From positions 62,001-126,000 of the forward strand of contig DASPUC010000003.1 in the NCBI GenBank assembly GCA_035623075.1: a stretch of DNA of 64,000 nt. Reading direction: 5' to 3'. Positions 21,310 to 29,325 of the stretch are shown piece by piece. A program made the position numbers and the translations under genes. The stretch comes from Nitrospiraceae bacterium. Lineage in GTDB: Bacteria; Nitrospirota; Nitrospiria; Nitrospirales; Nitrospiraceae. Below the pieces are notes generated by a model. That model was not told the DNA's origin. It was given only the letters and a program-made list of their open reading frames with translations, and ran no database searches. Within the stretch, counting starts at the first letter, position 1; each line of letters begins with the position of its first letter.

Positions 21310-21650
21310 CTCACAAAAAAGTCAGAGAGCAGGAGCGGTCAGCAGCGGCAGGATTATAGCAGAGATCCAATGAGGCAGGAGGTGGGGGAAGCAGCTCACG
21401 GCACTCGACGCGGGGACTGAACCTCATAGGGTGGTAGTTATGACTACCGTTTGCTCGAGGGATTCAATGTATCGGATTCAATTCTTTCTTGATCTAATTT
21501 TGATTCAGCTTCCTAACTAATCCAGTTTCTCAAATGACTGTGGGAGATCCCTAACCTCTCAATATTGTGAGAGAGACGCCGGTAGCCCCTAAGCCAATCT
21601 CCTTTGGTACGGTCTATGCTCGCAATTAAACAGCGTGGCTCTGTGAGTCA
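21310..21650. other. Spacer between divergent genes with two short dyads
   Basis: The 341 bases hold no gene that I can support. Two dyads are visible: GGTAGT 21433-21438 with ACTACC 21443-21448, and CTCTCA 21556-21561 with TGAGAG 21568-21573. Either could be an operator for the hybrid kinase gene. No convincing -35/-10 pair was found. Confidence 0.35.
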
Positions 21651-23198
21651 GTGTCTCCCTCTGTGCAGGGTTCTCAATGGGCATTCAGTTTGGAGCCTCC
21701 CGTGGGACAGCCCGATAACCAGCTCCGGTCTTCTTATGATCCCCGAGAGCTGTTGAACGCCCAGCCGGTCATCGTCTCGGTGATCGATCCTTCGACGTAC
21801 AAGGTACAGTTCCAGAACGAAACAGGGCTCAACAAGTTCGGAGATATTTCTGGCCAGACCTGTCACGACAAAATCGCCGGCTGTCCGACTCCCTGTGCGT
21901 TCTGCAAAATGCCCGATGCGGTCAGCACGGGGAAGATGACGATGAATGAGGTGCCGCTCCCCAATGACCAATGGGTTTTGGTCCAATGGTCCAAAGCTGT
22001 AACCTCCGACGGTCGTACCCACGTCATTGAAGCGATCACGGATATCACTGAGCGCAAGCGTCTTGAAGACTCGGCCCGCCGGTCCGAGAAGATGGAGGCG
22101 TTAAGCCGACTGGCTGGGGGAGTGGCTCACGATCTTACGAATCTGTTGACGGTCATCAGTGGGGCCAGCGAGCAGGTGTGTCATCGCGCCGAAGATCGTC
22201 AATCCATTCGGGCTCCGATTAAGCAGATCCAGGACGCGGTTGAACGAGCAGGGGAACTGATGCACAAGCTGGTCGCATTCAGTCATCATCAGGTGGTGGA
22301 ACCGACAATGCTCGATCTGGGCAAAGTCCTCACCGAGATGGAACCGAAGATCCGGCAACTCATTGGCGACACGATTCTGCTGACCGTGACCGTGGCTTCT
22401 GGGGGAGGATCGGTCGTCATGGCCTGTCAACAGATCGAGGACATTATTCGTCATATAGTGACCAACGCATGCGATGCGATGCCCCAAGGTGGGCAACTCA
22501 GGATTTCGACGTCGCTGCGAACTGTCACAGAGGTCTCGGCACAGGAGCAGGCGGTCAGACCAGGGACGTATGTCGAGTTAGCGATCTATGATACGGGATG
22601 CGGCATTGATCCGGACATGCAGGCCCATCTCTTCGAGCCCTTCTTCGTTAGAGAGCAATTCCAGAGAGGAAAGGGGTTGGGACTTGCCAGTCTCTACGGC
22701 ATCGTTCGACAAGGCGGCGGGTTTATCGAAGTGTCGAGCAAACTTGGTGTCGGGTCGGTCTTCCGAATCTGCCTGCCGCAAGCCGGTCAGGCTCAAACAG
22801 ACCATTCTCACGCTACTCGGTCGGAGGCAGTGGAAGGGAGGGCGACCATTTTGTTGGTCGAGGATGATGCTGATGTGAGAGTAGCGGTCAGGGATATGTT
22901 GCGCCAAACCGGATATGAGGTTCAAGAAGCAACCGATGGGGTTGAGGCGCTGAGCCTTCTCAGCAAATCGACGGTATACCCCCACTTGATTCTGACCGAT
23001 GTCATGATGCCGCGCATGACAGGCCCCCAACTGGCGAAACGCATCGACGCCCTGATGCCTATGGTCAAAGTACTCTATATGTCGGGATATGCCAATGAGA
23101 ATCTTGAGTCGATGAAAGGGCAGCGTCTGGCGTTCATTCCGAAGCCGTTCAACTCCAGGGACCTGCTCCGAAAGGTCCGTGAAACTCTCGCCAGTTAG
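21651..23198 (+). CDS. Hybrid histidine kinase with cysteine-rich PAS domain and receiver
   Basis: The 515-residue protein reads, in order: a PAS domain (about residues 35-135), a histidine-kinase dimerisation domain with GGVAHDLTNLL (His near 160), an ATPase domain (TNACDAMPQGG, DTGCGIDPD, GKGLGLASLYG), and a C-terminal receiver with LTDVMMP (phospho-Asp near 450) and the KPF Lys. There is no membrane helix, so sensing is cytosolic. The PAS domain contains Cys71, Cys78, Cys82 and Cys85, which could bind zinc or an iron-sulfur cluster. No separate output regulator is adjacent. GTG 21651 has no clear Shine-Dalgarno sequence, so the start is uncertain. Confidence 0.88.
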   Translation: MSPSVQGSQWAFSLEPPVGQPDNQLRSSYDPRELLNAQPVIVSVIDPSTYKVQFQNETGLNKFGDISGQTCHDKIAGCPTPCAFCKMPDAVSTGKMTMNEVPLPNDQWVLVQWSKAVTSDGRTHVIEAITDITERKRLEDSARRSEKMEALSRLAGGVAHDLTNLLTVISGASEQVCHRAEDRQSIRAPIKQIQDAVERAGELMHKLVAFSHHQVVEPTMLDLGKVLTEMEPKIRQLIGDTILLTVTVASGGGSVVMACQQIEDIIRHIVTNACDAMPQGGQLRISTSLRTVTEVSAQEQAVRPGTYVELAIYDTGCGIDPDMQAHLFEPFFVREQFQRGKGLGLASLYGIVRQGGGFIEVSSKLGVGSVFRICLPQAGQAQTDHSHATRSEAVEGRATILLVEDDADVRVAVRDMLRQTGYEVQEATDGVEALSLLSKSTVYPHLILTDVMMPRMTGPQLAKRIDALMPMVKVLYMSGYANENLESMKGQRLAFIPKPFNSRDLLRKVRETLAS

Positions 23199-23279
23199 CA
23201 GGAAGCTAGGGAAGAGCCACACGACACCACACTTGGAGCCTCGACATGGCCGGGGGATAGGTCGTTCGAGTACCTCGGG

Positions 23280-23405
23280 TCAGCCGATCAAGAAATAGGC
23301 GCCGAAGCCGATGGCTGCGAGTAAGGCGACGCTCAACATCACCTTTTCATGCCCGCACATCCCTTCCTGTGCCTTACAGATCGCGAAGGAGCACATGAGT
23401 GACAT
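23280..23405 (-). CDS. 41-residue single-pass membrane peptide
   Basis: This short gene starts at ATG 23405 with AGGAGG nine bases upstream and ends at TGA 23280. The N-terminal half has four Met and three Cys (MSLMCSFAICKAQEGMCGHE). The C-terminal half is one hydrophobic helix (VALLAAIGFGAYFLIG) ending at the last residue. A -35/-10 pair (TTGACT, 17 bases, TATCGT) lies immediately upstream. The three cysteines and a His suggest metal or redox chemistry at the membrane, but the function is unknown and I do not recognise a family. It converges on the hybrid kinase gene. Confidence 0.65.
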   Translation of the reverse strand: MSLMCSFAICKAQEGMCGHEKVMLSVALLAAIGFGAYFLIG

Positions 23406-23437
23406 GACGTTCCTCCTCTTCTCAAGCGGTAGACAAA

Positions 23438-23466
23438 ACGATACGCCGCTTACAGACCATAGTCAA
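23438..23466 (-). promoter_or_regulatory. Promoter of the 41-residue peptide gene
   Basis: On the minus strand TTGACT (23461-23466) is followed 17 bases later by TATCGT (23438-23443), 33 bases before ATG 23405. Confidence 0.6.
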
Positions 23467-23653
23467 TAACCGGCCAATGCTCTTCGATCATCCGGGGTTC
23501 GAATAGCGGACACGTCGGAAGGAAGCGATACTAAGGGAGTTCCCTGCGAACACCTCGCACGCGAAGCACCTGTGGAGCGGAAGTGGAGTAGATCGCAGAA
23601 ATTTGTGTCTGGATCGACAGAAAAAGGCTGAAACCCCAGGCCGTCCCGAGGTG

Positions 23654-24025
23654 TCACCGGCAATTTGGAGGCGGGCTGTTCCCGAAAACTTGCTTCAGAT
23701 TCGTCCACCGTTCGAATTCTCCCGGTGACAGTTCACGAGCTCCAATGCTGCTCGACTTGGTGGACAGTTTGACCCATTCCTCGTACATCGCACATTCCTG
23801 AGCTGACGCGGCAGGAAGACGGGATTGCGTGTCTCTCGACCCTCCCGTGTCGACCGCTGCGGGAGCCGTCGATCTTGAATTAAATTCGGGAGCTTCAGGA
23901 ATTTGGCTGAAGCCCTCTTTGTTCGTATCCTGCATGGGACGACAGCCTTCCCTGGCCTGATCGGAATAGACGTCTCCTGGACAGACATAGAGCGTGGCGG
24001 CAACCAGGACTGCGTCGAGAAGCAT
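23654..24025 (-). CDS. Small exported hypothetical protein
   Basis: The 123-residue product starts at ATG 24025 with GGAGGT five bases upstream. A short hydrophobic N-terminus (MLLDAVLVAATLYVCPG) suggests export or membrane association. A CPGDVYSDQAREGC segment follows, similar to DUF4124-like modules. The middle is Pro/Ser/Ala-rich and probably unstructured; the C-terminal part has a third and fourth Cys (AQECAMY, PPPNCR) that could form a disulfide. No enzyme motif is seen. It is a single gene; the 24026-24370 spacer in front holds only a candidate promoter for the PilZ gene. Confidence 0.7.
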   Translation of the reverse strand: MLLDAVLVAATLYVCPGDVYSDQAREGCRPMQDTNKEGFSQIPEAPEFNSRSTAPAAVDTGGSRDTQSRLPAASAQECAMYEEWVKLSTKSSSIGARELSPGEFERWTNLKQVFGNSPPPNCR

Positions 24026-24274
24026 GAGCGACCTCCATTCTTCTGATTCTCAGCCACGCTAGCATGGCCCCCCAGATTCGGAAACTAAATTGTGCCTTTT
24101 TCACAGCCCCAGCTCAGATAATCAGTCTCTGTGGTATTCGCCCTTCCTGTGCGCTGTGCCCGCTGTTTTCGTCCCGTGATCAGATCATTCGGAAAAGCCT
24201 CAACGTCCCAGTCCTCATCTGAGAGGGAGCTGACAGTTCGGTGGAGGAGGGAAGGGCTTGAGTAGCGGACCGAC

Positions 24275-24283
24275 TGCTATACT
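24275..24283 (+). promoter_or_regulatory. Extended -10 promoter candidate for the PilZ gene
   Basis: TGC directly precedes TATACT (24278-24283), forming an extended -10 element. The upstream TTGAGT (24258-24263) is 14 bases away, too close for an ideal -35. The start codon is 88 bases downstream. Confidence 0.4.
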
Positions 24284-24370
24284 TTCGAGAGAGCTAGCTG
24301 ACTGGTAACAGGCCACCGGTATCACAAGTGTACGGTGTGCGCTGCTCCTCTGACGAAAGGTGAGCGCCCG

Positions 24371-24694
24371 ATGACCCATAAACGTGAACTGTTCCGAGTC
24401 GTAATCGATCGGGTTTGCCAGATTCGACGCGGCACTGAACCGGTGCCATGTAAGGTGCTCGATCTGACCGAGAAGGGATTCCAACTCCAGGTGGAGGGAC
24501 CGGTCCAAGTCGGTGACGAGCTACAGCTTGAGTTCAATTTGAGCGAAGGGTCTCCGGTCCTGTGCACTGTTCAGGTGACCCACGTCCATCCTCCAAATCT
24601 TGGCGTTCGTATTGTCCGAATCTCTCCTGAGCAACAGGTCCAGCTCTCCGACTTCATCGAGCAGCTGAACGCATTGAACATGACAGGATTTTGA
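24371..24694 (+). CDS. PilZ-domain protein (c-di-GMP binding candidate)
   Basis: The 107-residue protein is a single PilZ domain. It has the R-x3-R motif (RELFR, residues 5-9) and a D-x-T/S-x2-G motif as DLTEKG near residue 34, with Thr replacing the usual Ser. In the family these bind cyclic di-GMP and control motility, polysaccharide or other outputs by protein contact. ATG 24371 is supported by AAGGTGAG about seven bases upstream; an earlier start would lack this. It lies 3 bases before the EamA permease gene, so the two are probably co-transcribed, though no functional link is evident. Confidence 0.85.
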   Translation: MTHKRELFRVVIDRVCQIRRGTEPVPCKVLDLTEKGFQLQVEGPVQVGDELQLEFNLSEGSPVLCTVQVTHVHPPNLGVRIVRISPEQQVQLSDFIEQLNALNMTGF

Positions 24695-24697
24695 TCA

Positions 24698-25669
24698 ATG
24701 TCACCGCTCTCGGCGTTTCCAATCAGTACGTCGAAAAAGATGGCCTCCATCGTTCCCATGGCCTGTCTGTTCGGCGTGGTGTTGTTACTGAGCTCCGTAA
24801 CCCTGGTCATCAAATATGTTTTTCAACACAGTGGCATGCAGCCGGCCGGATTGGCCTGGTTCAGAGTGATGATCGGCTTCGTATCTTTGTTTGCCATCAC
24901 GTTATTCTGGGACCGAAGGGGGTTGTTATCGTTGGATCTGTCGGATCTCGTGAAGCTGGGTCTGGTGGGGCTTCTGGGCGTCTTCTCTTACGCCATCGCG
25001 GCCTGGGGTCTCATGTACACGAGCGTCATCCACTATGCACTGATCTATGGCCTCTTGCCCTCGTGTACGTCGGCTCTGAGTGTGCTGTTGGGGAAAGACC
25101 ACATGAGCCCGTTGAAGGTGGCAGGTATCGCGCTCTCATTAATCGGCTGCGGGGTAGCTGTCTACCACGGGGCTCCTTACGGAGAGACGAGTTTTCAATT
25201 CGGCGATCTATTCGTCTTATTATTCACGGTGATGATGTCAGGCCACATCGTGCTCTGCTCCGGTATCGTGAAACGCTTTGGGATGATGGTATCCAATACA
25301 GTCATGTTCGGCAGCAGCGCTCTGGTGCTGTTTCTTGGTTCTCTGAAGTGGTCGGAACCCCAACAGGAGCAAATATCGCCGCTGATTATTGCATCGGTGC
25401 TATACATTGGATGTGCCACTGCCGCCGTGTTTCTCCTGCGCTACCGTTCGTTGCAATCTCTCTCGCCCGCCACCGTCGGGACCTACCACAATTTGATTCC
25501 CGTCTGTACGATCTTCCTGGCCTATCTGTATTTGGACGAACCGCTCCGTGTGCAGACGGTACTCGGCGGAGCCATGGTTGTCGCCGGAGCCGAATTGGTT
25601 CGGAGAGCGCACCAACCACTTCTAGGCTCTGGCCTGCTCTGGTCGAAACTCTGGCTGAGGAAGGCATAG
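24698..25669 (+). CDS. EamA/DMT-family membrane transporter
   Basis: The 323-residue protein has about ten hydrophobic helices in two five-helix EamA repeats; the second ends with the typical LAYLYLDEPLRVQTVLGGAMVVAGAELV pattern (spread over residues 270-300). Family members export metabolites or amino acids in the inner membrane. ATG 24698 is three bases after the PilZ stop; a second in-frame Met at residue 15 is an alternative start closer to the first helix. Substrate is unknown. A parallel open frame (24691-25854) in another phase is a shadow of this gene. Confidence 0.85.
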   Translation: MSPLSAFPISTSKKMASIVPMACLFGVVLLLSSVTLVIKYVFQHSGMQPAGLAWFRVMIGFVSLFAITLFWDRRGLLSLDLSDLVKLGLVGLLGVFSYAIAAWGLMYTSVIHYALIYGLLPSCTSALSVLLGKDHMSPLKVAGIALSLIGCGVAVYHGAPYGETSFQFGDLFVLLFTVMMSGHIVLCSGIVKRFGMMVSNTVMFGSSALVLFLGSLKWSEPQQEQISPLIIASVLYIGCATAAVFLLRYRSLQSLSPATVGTYHNLIPVCTIFLAYLYLDEPLRVQTVLGGAMVVAGAELVRRAHQPLLGSGLLWSKLWLRKA

Positions 25670-25796
25670 ATCCACAGGTCCACCAACTAGTCTCCGGCAG
25701 TCCCTTGCAGCGATATCAATCCAACCATCGAATTAGAATTAGGAATGGCAACAATGCGAGTTCGTGCGTGAGAGAAGGACGGCACGACGACCAACA

Positions 25797-26036
25797 TCAG
25801 TTCATCGTCAGCATGACACGGAAGCGCGCCTTCTCGCTCAACATGCGATCATAGATGGCCTCCGTAGGTTCTAACGATCGGACGAATGCCACCGAGGGCA
25901 CAGAAGTTGAGTGTCTCTTCCGAAACTCGAGCGCTTCCCGACGGCCAGGCTGGACAGTCCATTTAAGTCTCGTGTGGGGTTGAGGCGAGCAACACCATGA
26001 TCCATTGCCATCAGCCGGTTTGACTGATCCCGACAC
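25797..26036 (-). pseudogene. Possible small gene or gene fragment
   Basis: A 79-codon frame whose last ~35 codons have the GC-rich third positions usual here (product ends SLEPTEAIYDRMLSEKARF and a few more residues). The first half looks less coding-like and no Shine-Dalgarno sequence is visible. It may be the C-terminal remnant of a lost gene. The rest of the 25670-26054 spacer shows nothing I can support. Confidence 0.25.
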
Positions 26037-26054
26037 TTGGACTAAAGTTTTTAT

Positions 26055-26408
26055 ATGTTCTTGGATCGTCGAGCACCAGTCTTTGGCCTTACCCTCTGGT
26101 GTCTGCTCTCCTTGTGGCTGTTCTTTGGCTGTCTAGAGCTCGCCGAACAATTACACTTTGTCTCAGAAGCCGCTGCATAAGATCAAGAACATCAGGATCT
26201 AGACGAAGAAGCGCTGACTCAGCTGGCATCGGGCCTTAAGCCGGACATTCCGAGTCTTGGCGCGCCGTGTTGCCTCTTTTTATCAGGAGAGATTGCAGAA
26301 CCCGCGTTCTCCATTTCTTTGACCACCGTCCATCAGATCCGGCGGCTGATGCTGCACGGTCCTCCGTCCCTCCGTCTCCACCAACAACTTTCCGTCTATC
26401 GGATTTGA
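26055..26408 (+). pseudogene. Probable exported protein gene interrupted by an in-frame TAA
   Basis: From ATG 26055 the frame encodes 41 residues with a strong hydrophobic segment (FGLTLWCLLSLWLFFGC) and stops at TAA 26178-26180. The same frame then continues for 75 more codons with protein-like content (DQEHQDLDEEALTQLASGLK...) to TGA 26406. The simplest reading is a signal-peptide-bearing protein of about 117 residues disabled by one nonsense mutation. Alternatively the 41-residue peptide is the real product. No Shine-Dalgarno sequence is clear. It directly precedes a lipoprotein gene on the same strand. Confidence 0.4.
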
Positions 26409-26477
26409 GGAGCCTCTCATTGAGTAGCTGAGTAGCACGGGTTCTCCCGTTCCTCTGCCTATTCTTCGAGAGGCCTT

Positions 26478-27356
26478 ATGAGATTCTTTACGGTCTGTTT
26501 TCGGTCGGTGCCCTCCATATCCTACCTGGCTGGCATGGCTCTCACGGGTTGCGTCGCGTTCGAGCCAGCTCTTCAATCAGAGGTGGAAGATCTGAACGAA
26601 CGCCCTCAGGTGGCAATTTTGCTCTTCGGTTTCGATCTCGAAATCACGCAATTATCCACCTTGAAAACAGTAGGAGAGCCCATGGCACCAGAGGACGAGG
26701 CGAAACAGGTGGCTGAAGCCTTGAAGGAGGTTCAACAGGAGGCCCGCTGGCTCCTCCTGAGCCGACTCGCCGCTGGGCAGGGATTTCGGTTTGTCTCGTT
26801 GGAGCAGACAGACGCACTGGCTGAGGAGTTGGAGCTGAAGCCAGGGACGCTGCCAAATGCCGAACAGCTTGGGGAATTTCGCCGTCGCCTGGGCGCCGAT
26901 CTCGTCGTGGCCGGCAGCATCCTGGATTATGGAAAAATTCGCTGGCAGTGGTCAGCCGCAGGTATGTTTACAGACATGACAGCAGAGAGCATGGCACTCG
27001 GGCTCGCTACGGCATGGAATCCAATCGCGATCGGCGCGAACATCGGCTTCGAATTGCTGACCAGCACGCCTGTCTGGTTTGGAGGAGGCTATCTGTTGGG
27101 CATCGCCTTTCGTCCGGTGCGTGTAGAGGCGCGAGCGTTTGAAACCGTTCAGGGCTATCCGATCTGGCAGGAGATGGAGGAATCGATCTATTCCTGGGGT
27201 GCACTCAAGACGTTACCAGAATCGGTCCGGGATAAGAAGGAAGTTCAACTGAAACTGAATCTGGCCGAAATCATGGAGTCGTTAGGGGATAGTTTGATCA
27301 AGCAGGAGTTCATGGCTTCGCTATTGAGAAAGCAGCCGGAGTTCGCGCAGAAATAG
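26478..27356 (+). CDS. Outer-membrane-type lipoprotein of unknown function
   Basis: The 292-residue product has a signal sequence with a lipobox (LTGC, Cys25), so it is probably lipid-anchored at the cell envelope. The middle part (LGADLVVAGSILDYGKI near residue 143) resembles the nucleotide-free alpha/beta fold of CsgG/penicillin-binding-activator-like lipoproteins. A glycine- and aromatic-rich stretch near residues 160-215 could contact the membrane. The C-terminal third is helical. I do not recognise a precise family. ATG 26478 is the first Met before the signal sequence; the Shine-Dalgarno sequence is GAGAGG. Confidence 0.7.
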   Translation: MRFFTVCFRSVPSISYLAGMALTGCVAFEPALQSEVEDLNERPQVAILLFGFDLEITQLSTLKTVGEPMAPEDEAKQVAEALKEVQQEARWLLLSRLAAGQGFRFVSLEQTDALAEELELKPGTLPNAEQLGEFRRRLGADLVVAGSILDYGKIRWQWSAAGMFTDMTAESMALGLATAWNPIAIGANIGFELLTSTPVWFGGGYLLGIAFRPVRVEARAFETVQGYPIWQEMEESIYSWGALKTLPESVRDKKEVQLKLNLAEIMESLGDSLIKQEFMASLLRKQPEFAQK

Positions 27357-27549
27357 ATGGTCCTGACGATACTCAATGGGAACATTGTCTGACGGAGAGA
27401 GGGCGCCGCAACGACCATCGCTGTGACTGCGATCGAGTGATATGCTGCTTTTCCTGTTTGACTGGAAACCATTCGCACGAACTGCGGTTCAAAACATAAG
27501 AGCGGCTGGATACCCCATCCATTCTGCAGGATAGGCTGTTGAGCGAGGG

Positions 27550-28752
27550 CTATCCAGCGATGGCGTGCTTCGTTTCGTCCAGATGCTTTTGGAGATAGGT
27601 CATGAAGGGAGTTCCACCGGTGCCCACGGCGGTTGGATTGCTCGCGTGAGATTGGTGCTGGCGGTGAATGTAGGTGTCGGCGTATCCGATATGGATCTCG
27701 CGAAACTGAGCAAGAAGATCGATGCAAGTGCTATAGGCTTTCCACAGTTCTGGGTGACGAGCCTTCCGTTCTCGTACATACCCCGAGAGCACCGGTTGAT
27801 CACGGTCGTCGACGGCTTGCTCGAGAGCCTGCAGGAACGAACGGTGCCGAGGAGGCATATAGTCCCGCATTTCCTGGAGGTAGACGGTTAATGGGTCCGG
27901 AGCATGAACGATACCAAGCCCTGCATCGAGGCAGGGCACAATACAGCTTTGCGCGCCGGTTTCGCCACGGAATTGCTGTGGCTGTCCAGCATAGGCTGCG
28001 ACACCTTGATATACCAGGCCGTTCTGGAGCGACGGGCTGTTCTTCCAGCCATGGATGTAGGGCCGGACACGGGTGTAGTACACGTAAGGATCACAGCGCT
28101 CTTTCATGCGGAGCAGCGTGTCGCGCATCGCGGTTTGCGCCAGTGCCAAGGATTGCAGGCCGAGCAGTACTTCATTCTCGTTGTCATCGGCTACTCCGTT
28201 TATCGCGCATAGCAGCCCTGCCAGCCCTGGTCCCGCTTGCCGTTCGATCTGGATGTGGACCACGACGAACCACTCTTCATCTTGGCCGCCGAGAAAATTT
28301 TGCAGCAGCACGATATTGTCGAGCTGAACTGGTTTGGTCAAGTCGAGCCGTCGCCAGTTGTCGAGGGCGTAGGACGCATAGGAAAGAATCGGTGGCCGGC
28401 CAAGCCGCTGCGCTACCTCGTGCCACGGTTTCGCGAGCTGCAATGGTAACGTCGGAGCTGGTTGATCCGGCACATCCCACACGTAAGCATGACCGGCGAA
28501 CGAAAGAATCCGCATCGCGGCTCGATAGTCCTGATCGCGCCATGTAGCGGGAATAGATGGGAGCAGTGTGCGTTGTGCCTCGATATACTTTCTGACGGTC
28601 CGAGCGCTCAGCAACTTGGGCAGCTCGTGCCCGAGATGATTCAGTGTTGGACAATCCGGTAGCTGTTGGATCGGATCTGGCGGAAGAAATCCCTGTTCAG
28701 GAGAAACTTCGAAGTCCGATAGTGAGAGCGGATGAAATGTTGTCGATCTCAT
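27550..28752 (-). CDS. Indoleamine 2,3-dioxygenase-family heme protein
   Basis: The 400-residue protein matches the IDO family: RPPILSYASYALDNW near residue 118, FRGETGAQS near 265, DYMPPRHRSFL near 300, the proximal heme-ligand candidate His354 in FREIHIGYAD, and GTGGTPFMTYL near 374 (the substrate-loop GTGGT motif). Known members open the indole ring of tryptophan or related compounds with O2; others are enzymes of pyrrolnitrin synthesis. No kynurenine-pathway or indole gene is adjacent, so the substrate is open. ATG 28752 has GAGGTTCCT just upstream. It is a single gene with its own promoter. Confidence 0.85.
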   Translation of the reverse strand: MRSTTFHPLSLSDFEVSPEQGFLPPDPIQQLPDCPTLNHLGHELPKLLSARTVRKYIEAQRTLLPSIPATWRDQDYRAAMRILSFAGHAYVWDVPDQPAPTLPLQLAKPWHEVAQRLGRPPILSYASYALDNWRRLDLTKPVQLDNIVLLQNFLGGQDEEWFVVVHIQIERQAGPGLAGLLCAINGVADDNENEVLLGLQSLALAQTAMRDTLLRMKERCDPYVYYTRVRPYIHGWKNSPSLQNGLVYQGVAAYAGQPQQFRGETGAQSCIVPCLDAGLGIVHAPDPLTVYLQEMRDYMPPRHRSFLQALEQAVDDRDQPVLSGYVRERKARHPELWKAYSTCIDLLAQFREIHIGYADTYIHRQHQSHASNPTAVGTGGTPFMTYLQKHLDETKHAIAG

Positions 28753-28790
28753 AGGAACCTCGGATTTTCAAAACCTCAGCACCTATGATC

Positions 28791-28818
28791 ACTCTACCAC
28801 AGCTCATTGGAATCTCAA
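28791..28818 (-). promoter_or_regulatory. Promoter candidate of the dioxygenase-family gene
   Basis: On the minus strand TTGAGA (28813-28818) is followed 16 bases later by TAGAGT (28791-28796), 39 bases before the start codon. Confidence 0.45.
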
Positions 28819-29325
28819 TCCATTGTCCGATTCCTCCTCTATCACTCACTAAGTGATGGTGAGCTGATCCGTTCTCCTTAACGAGACGGTGTCTCCAAAA
28901 ACTCTGGACCGAGGCATCTCAAAATCCTTACCTCGAGTGGCACCTAATGGGGAACGTCCTCGACCTGGCGATACAGTCACTGAATTAGCCGCGGACCGTA
29001 GGACGGTTTGAATCGTCTGATACAGCTCATTGAGGATCCCTTCTTGCTTCTTTCCCGTTCACCACCTGTTCCTTAGTCGCAGTCCCCGGGAAAACAGCTC
29101 CATTGCGGGCTTTAATCGAAAACTGCGGGATGAACTGCTGGATCGGGCACTGTTTGCTACACTTTGAGAGATGACAGTGCTGGTTGAACGCTGGTTCCAC
29201 GCTTACCGCCGCATTCGCCTATACAGGGCGCCGGACTATGGTTCCCTACCATTTGAAGCCGCTGCGGCGCCACGCGCCTGACCCACATGCGGGCCGAGAC
29301 AATCAGAGGGGGCAAGTCATCATAG
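28819..29325. other. Gene-poor spacer before the acyltransferase
   Basis: About 500 bases without a gene I can support. A 36-codon frame at 29171-29281 (+) starts MTVLVERWFHAYRR but has no Shine-Dalgarno sequence and no recognisable family. No insertion-sequence ends were found, although the change in base composition into the next gene suggests past rearrangement. Confidence 0.4.

Noticed and set aside
24691-25854. A 387-codon frame overlapping the EamA permease in another phase
   Set aside because: The EamA frame gives ten clean membrane helices; the overlapping frame is Arg/Gly/Ser-rich and not protein-like.
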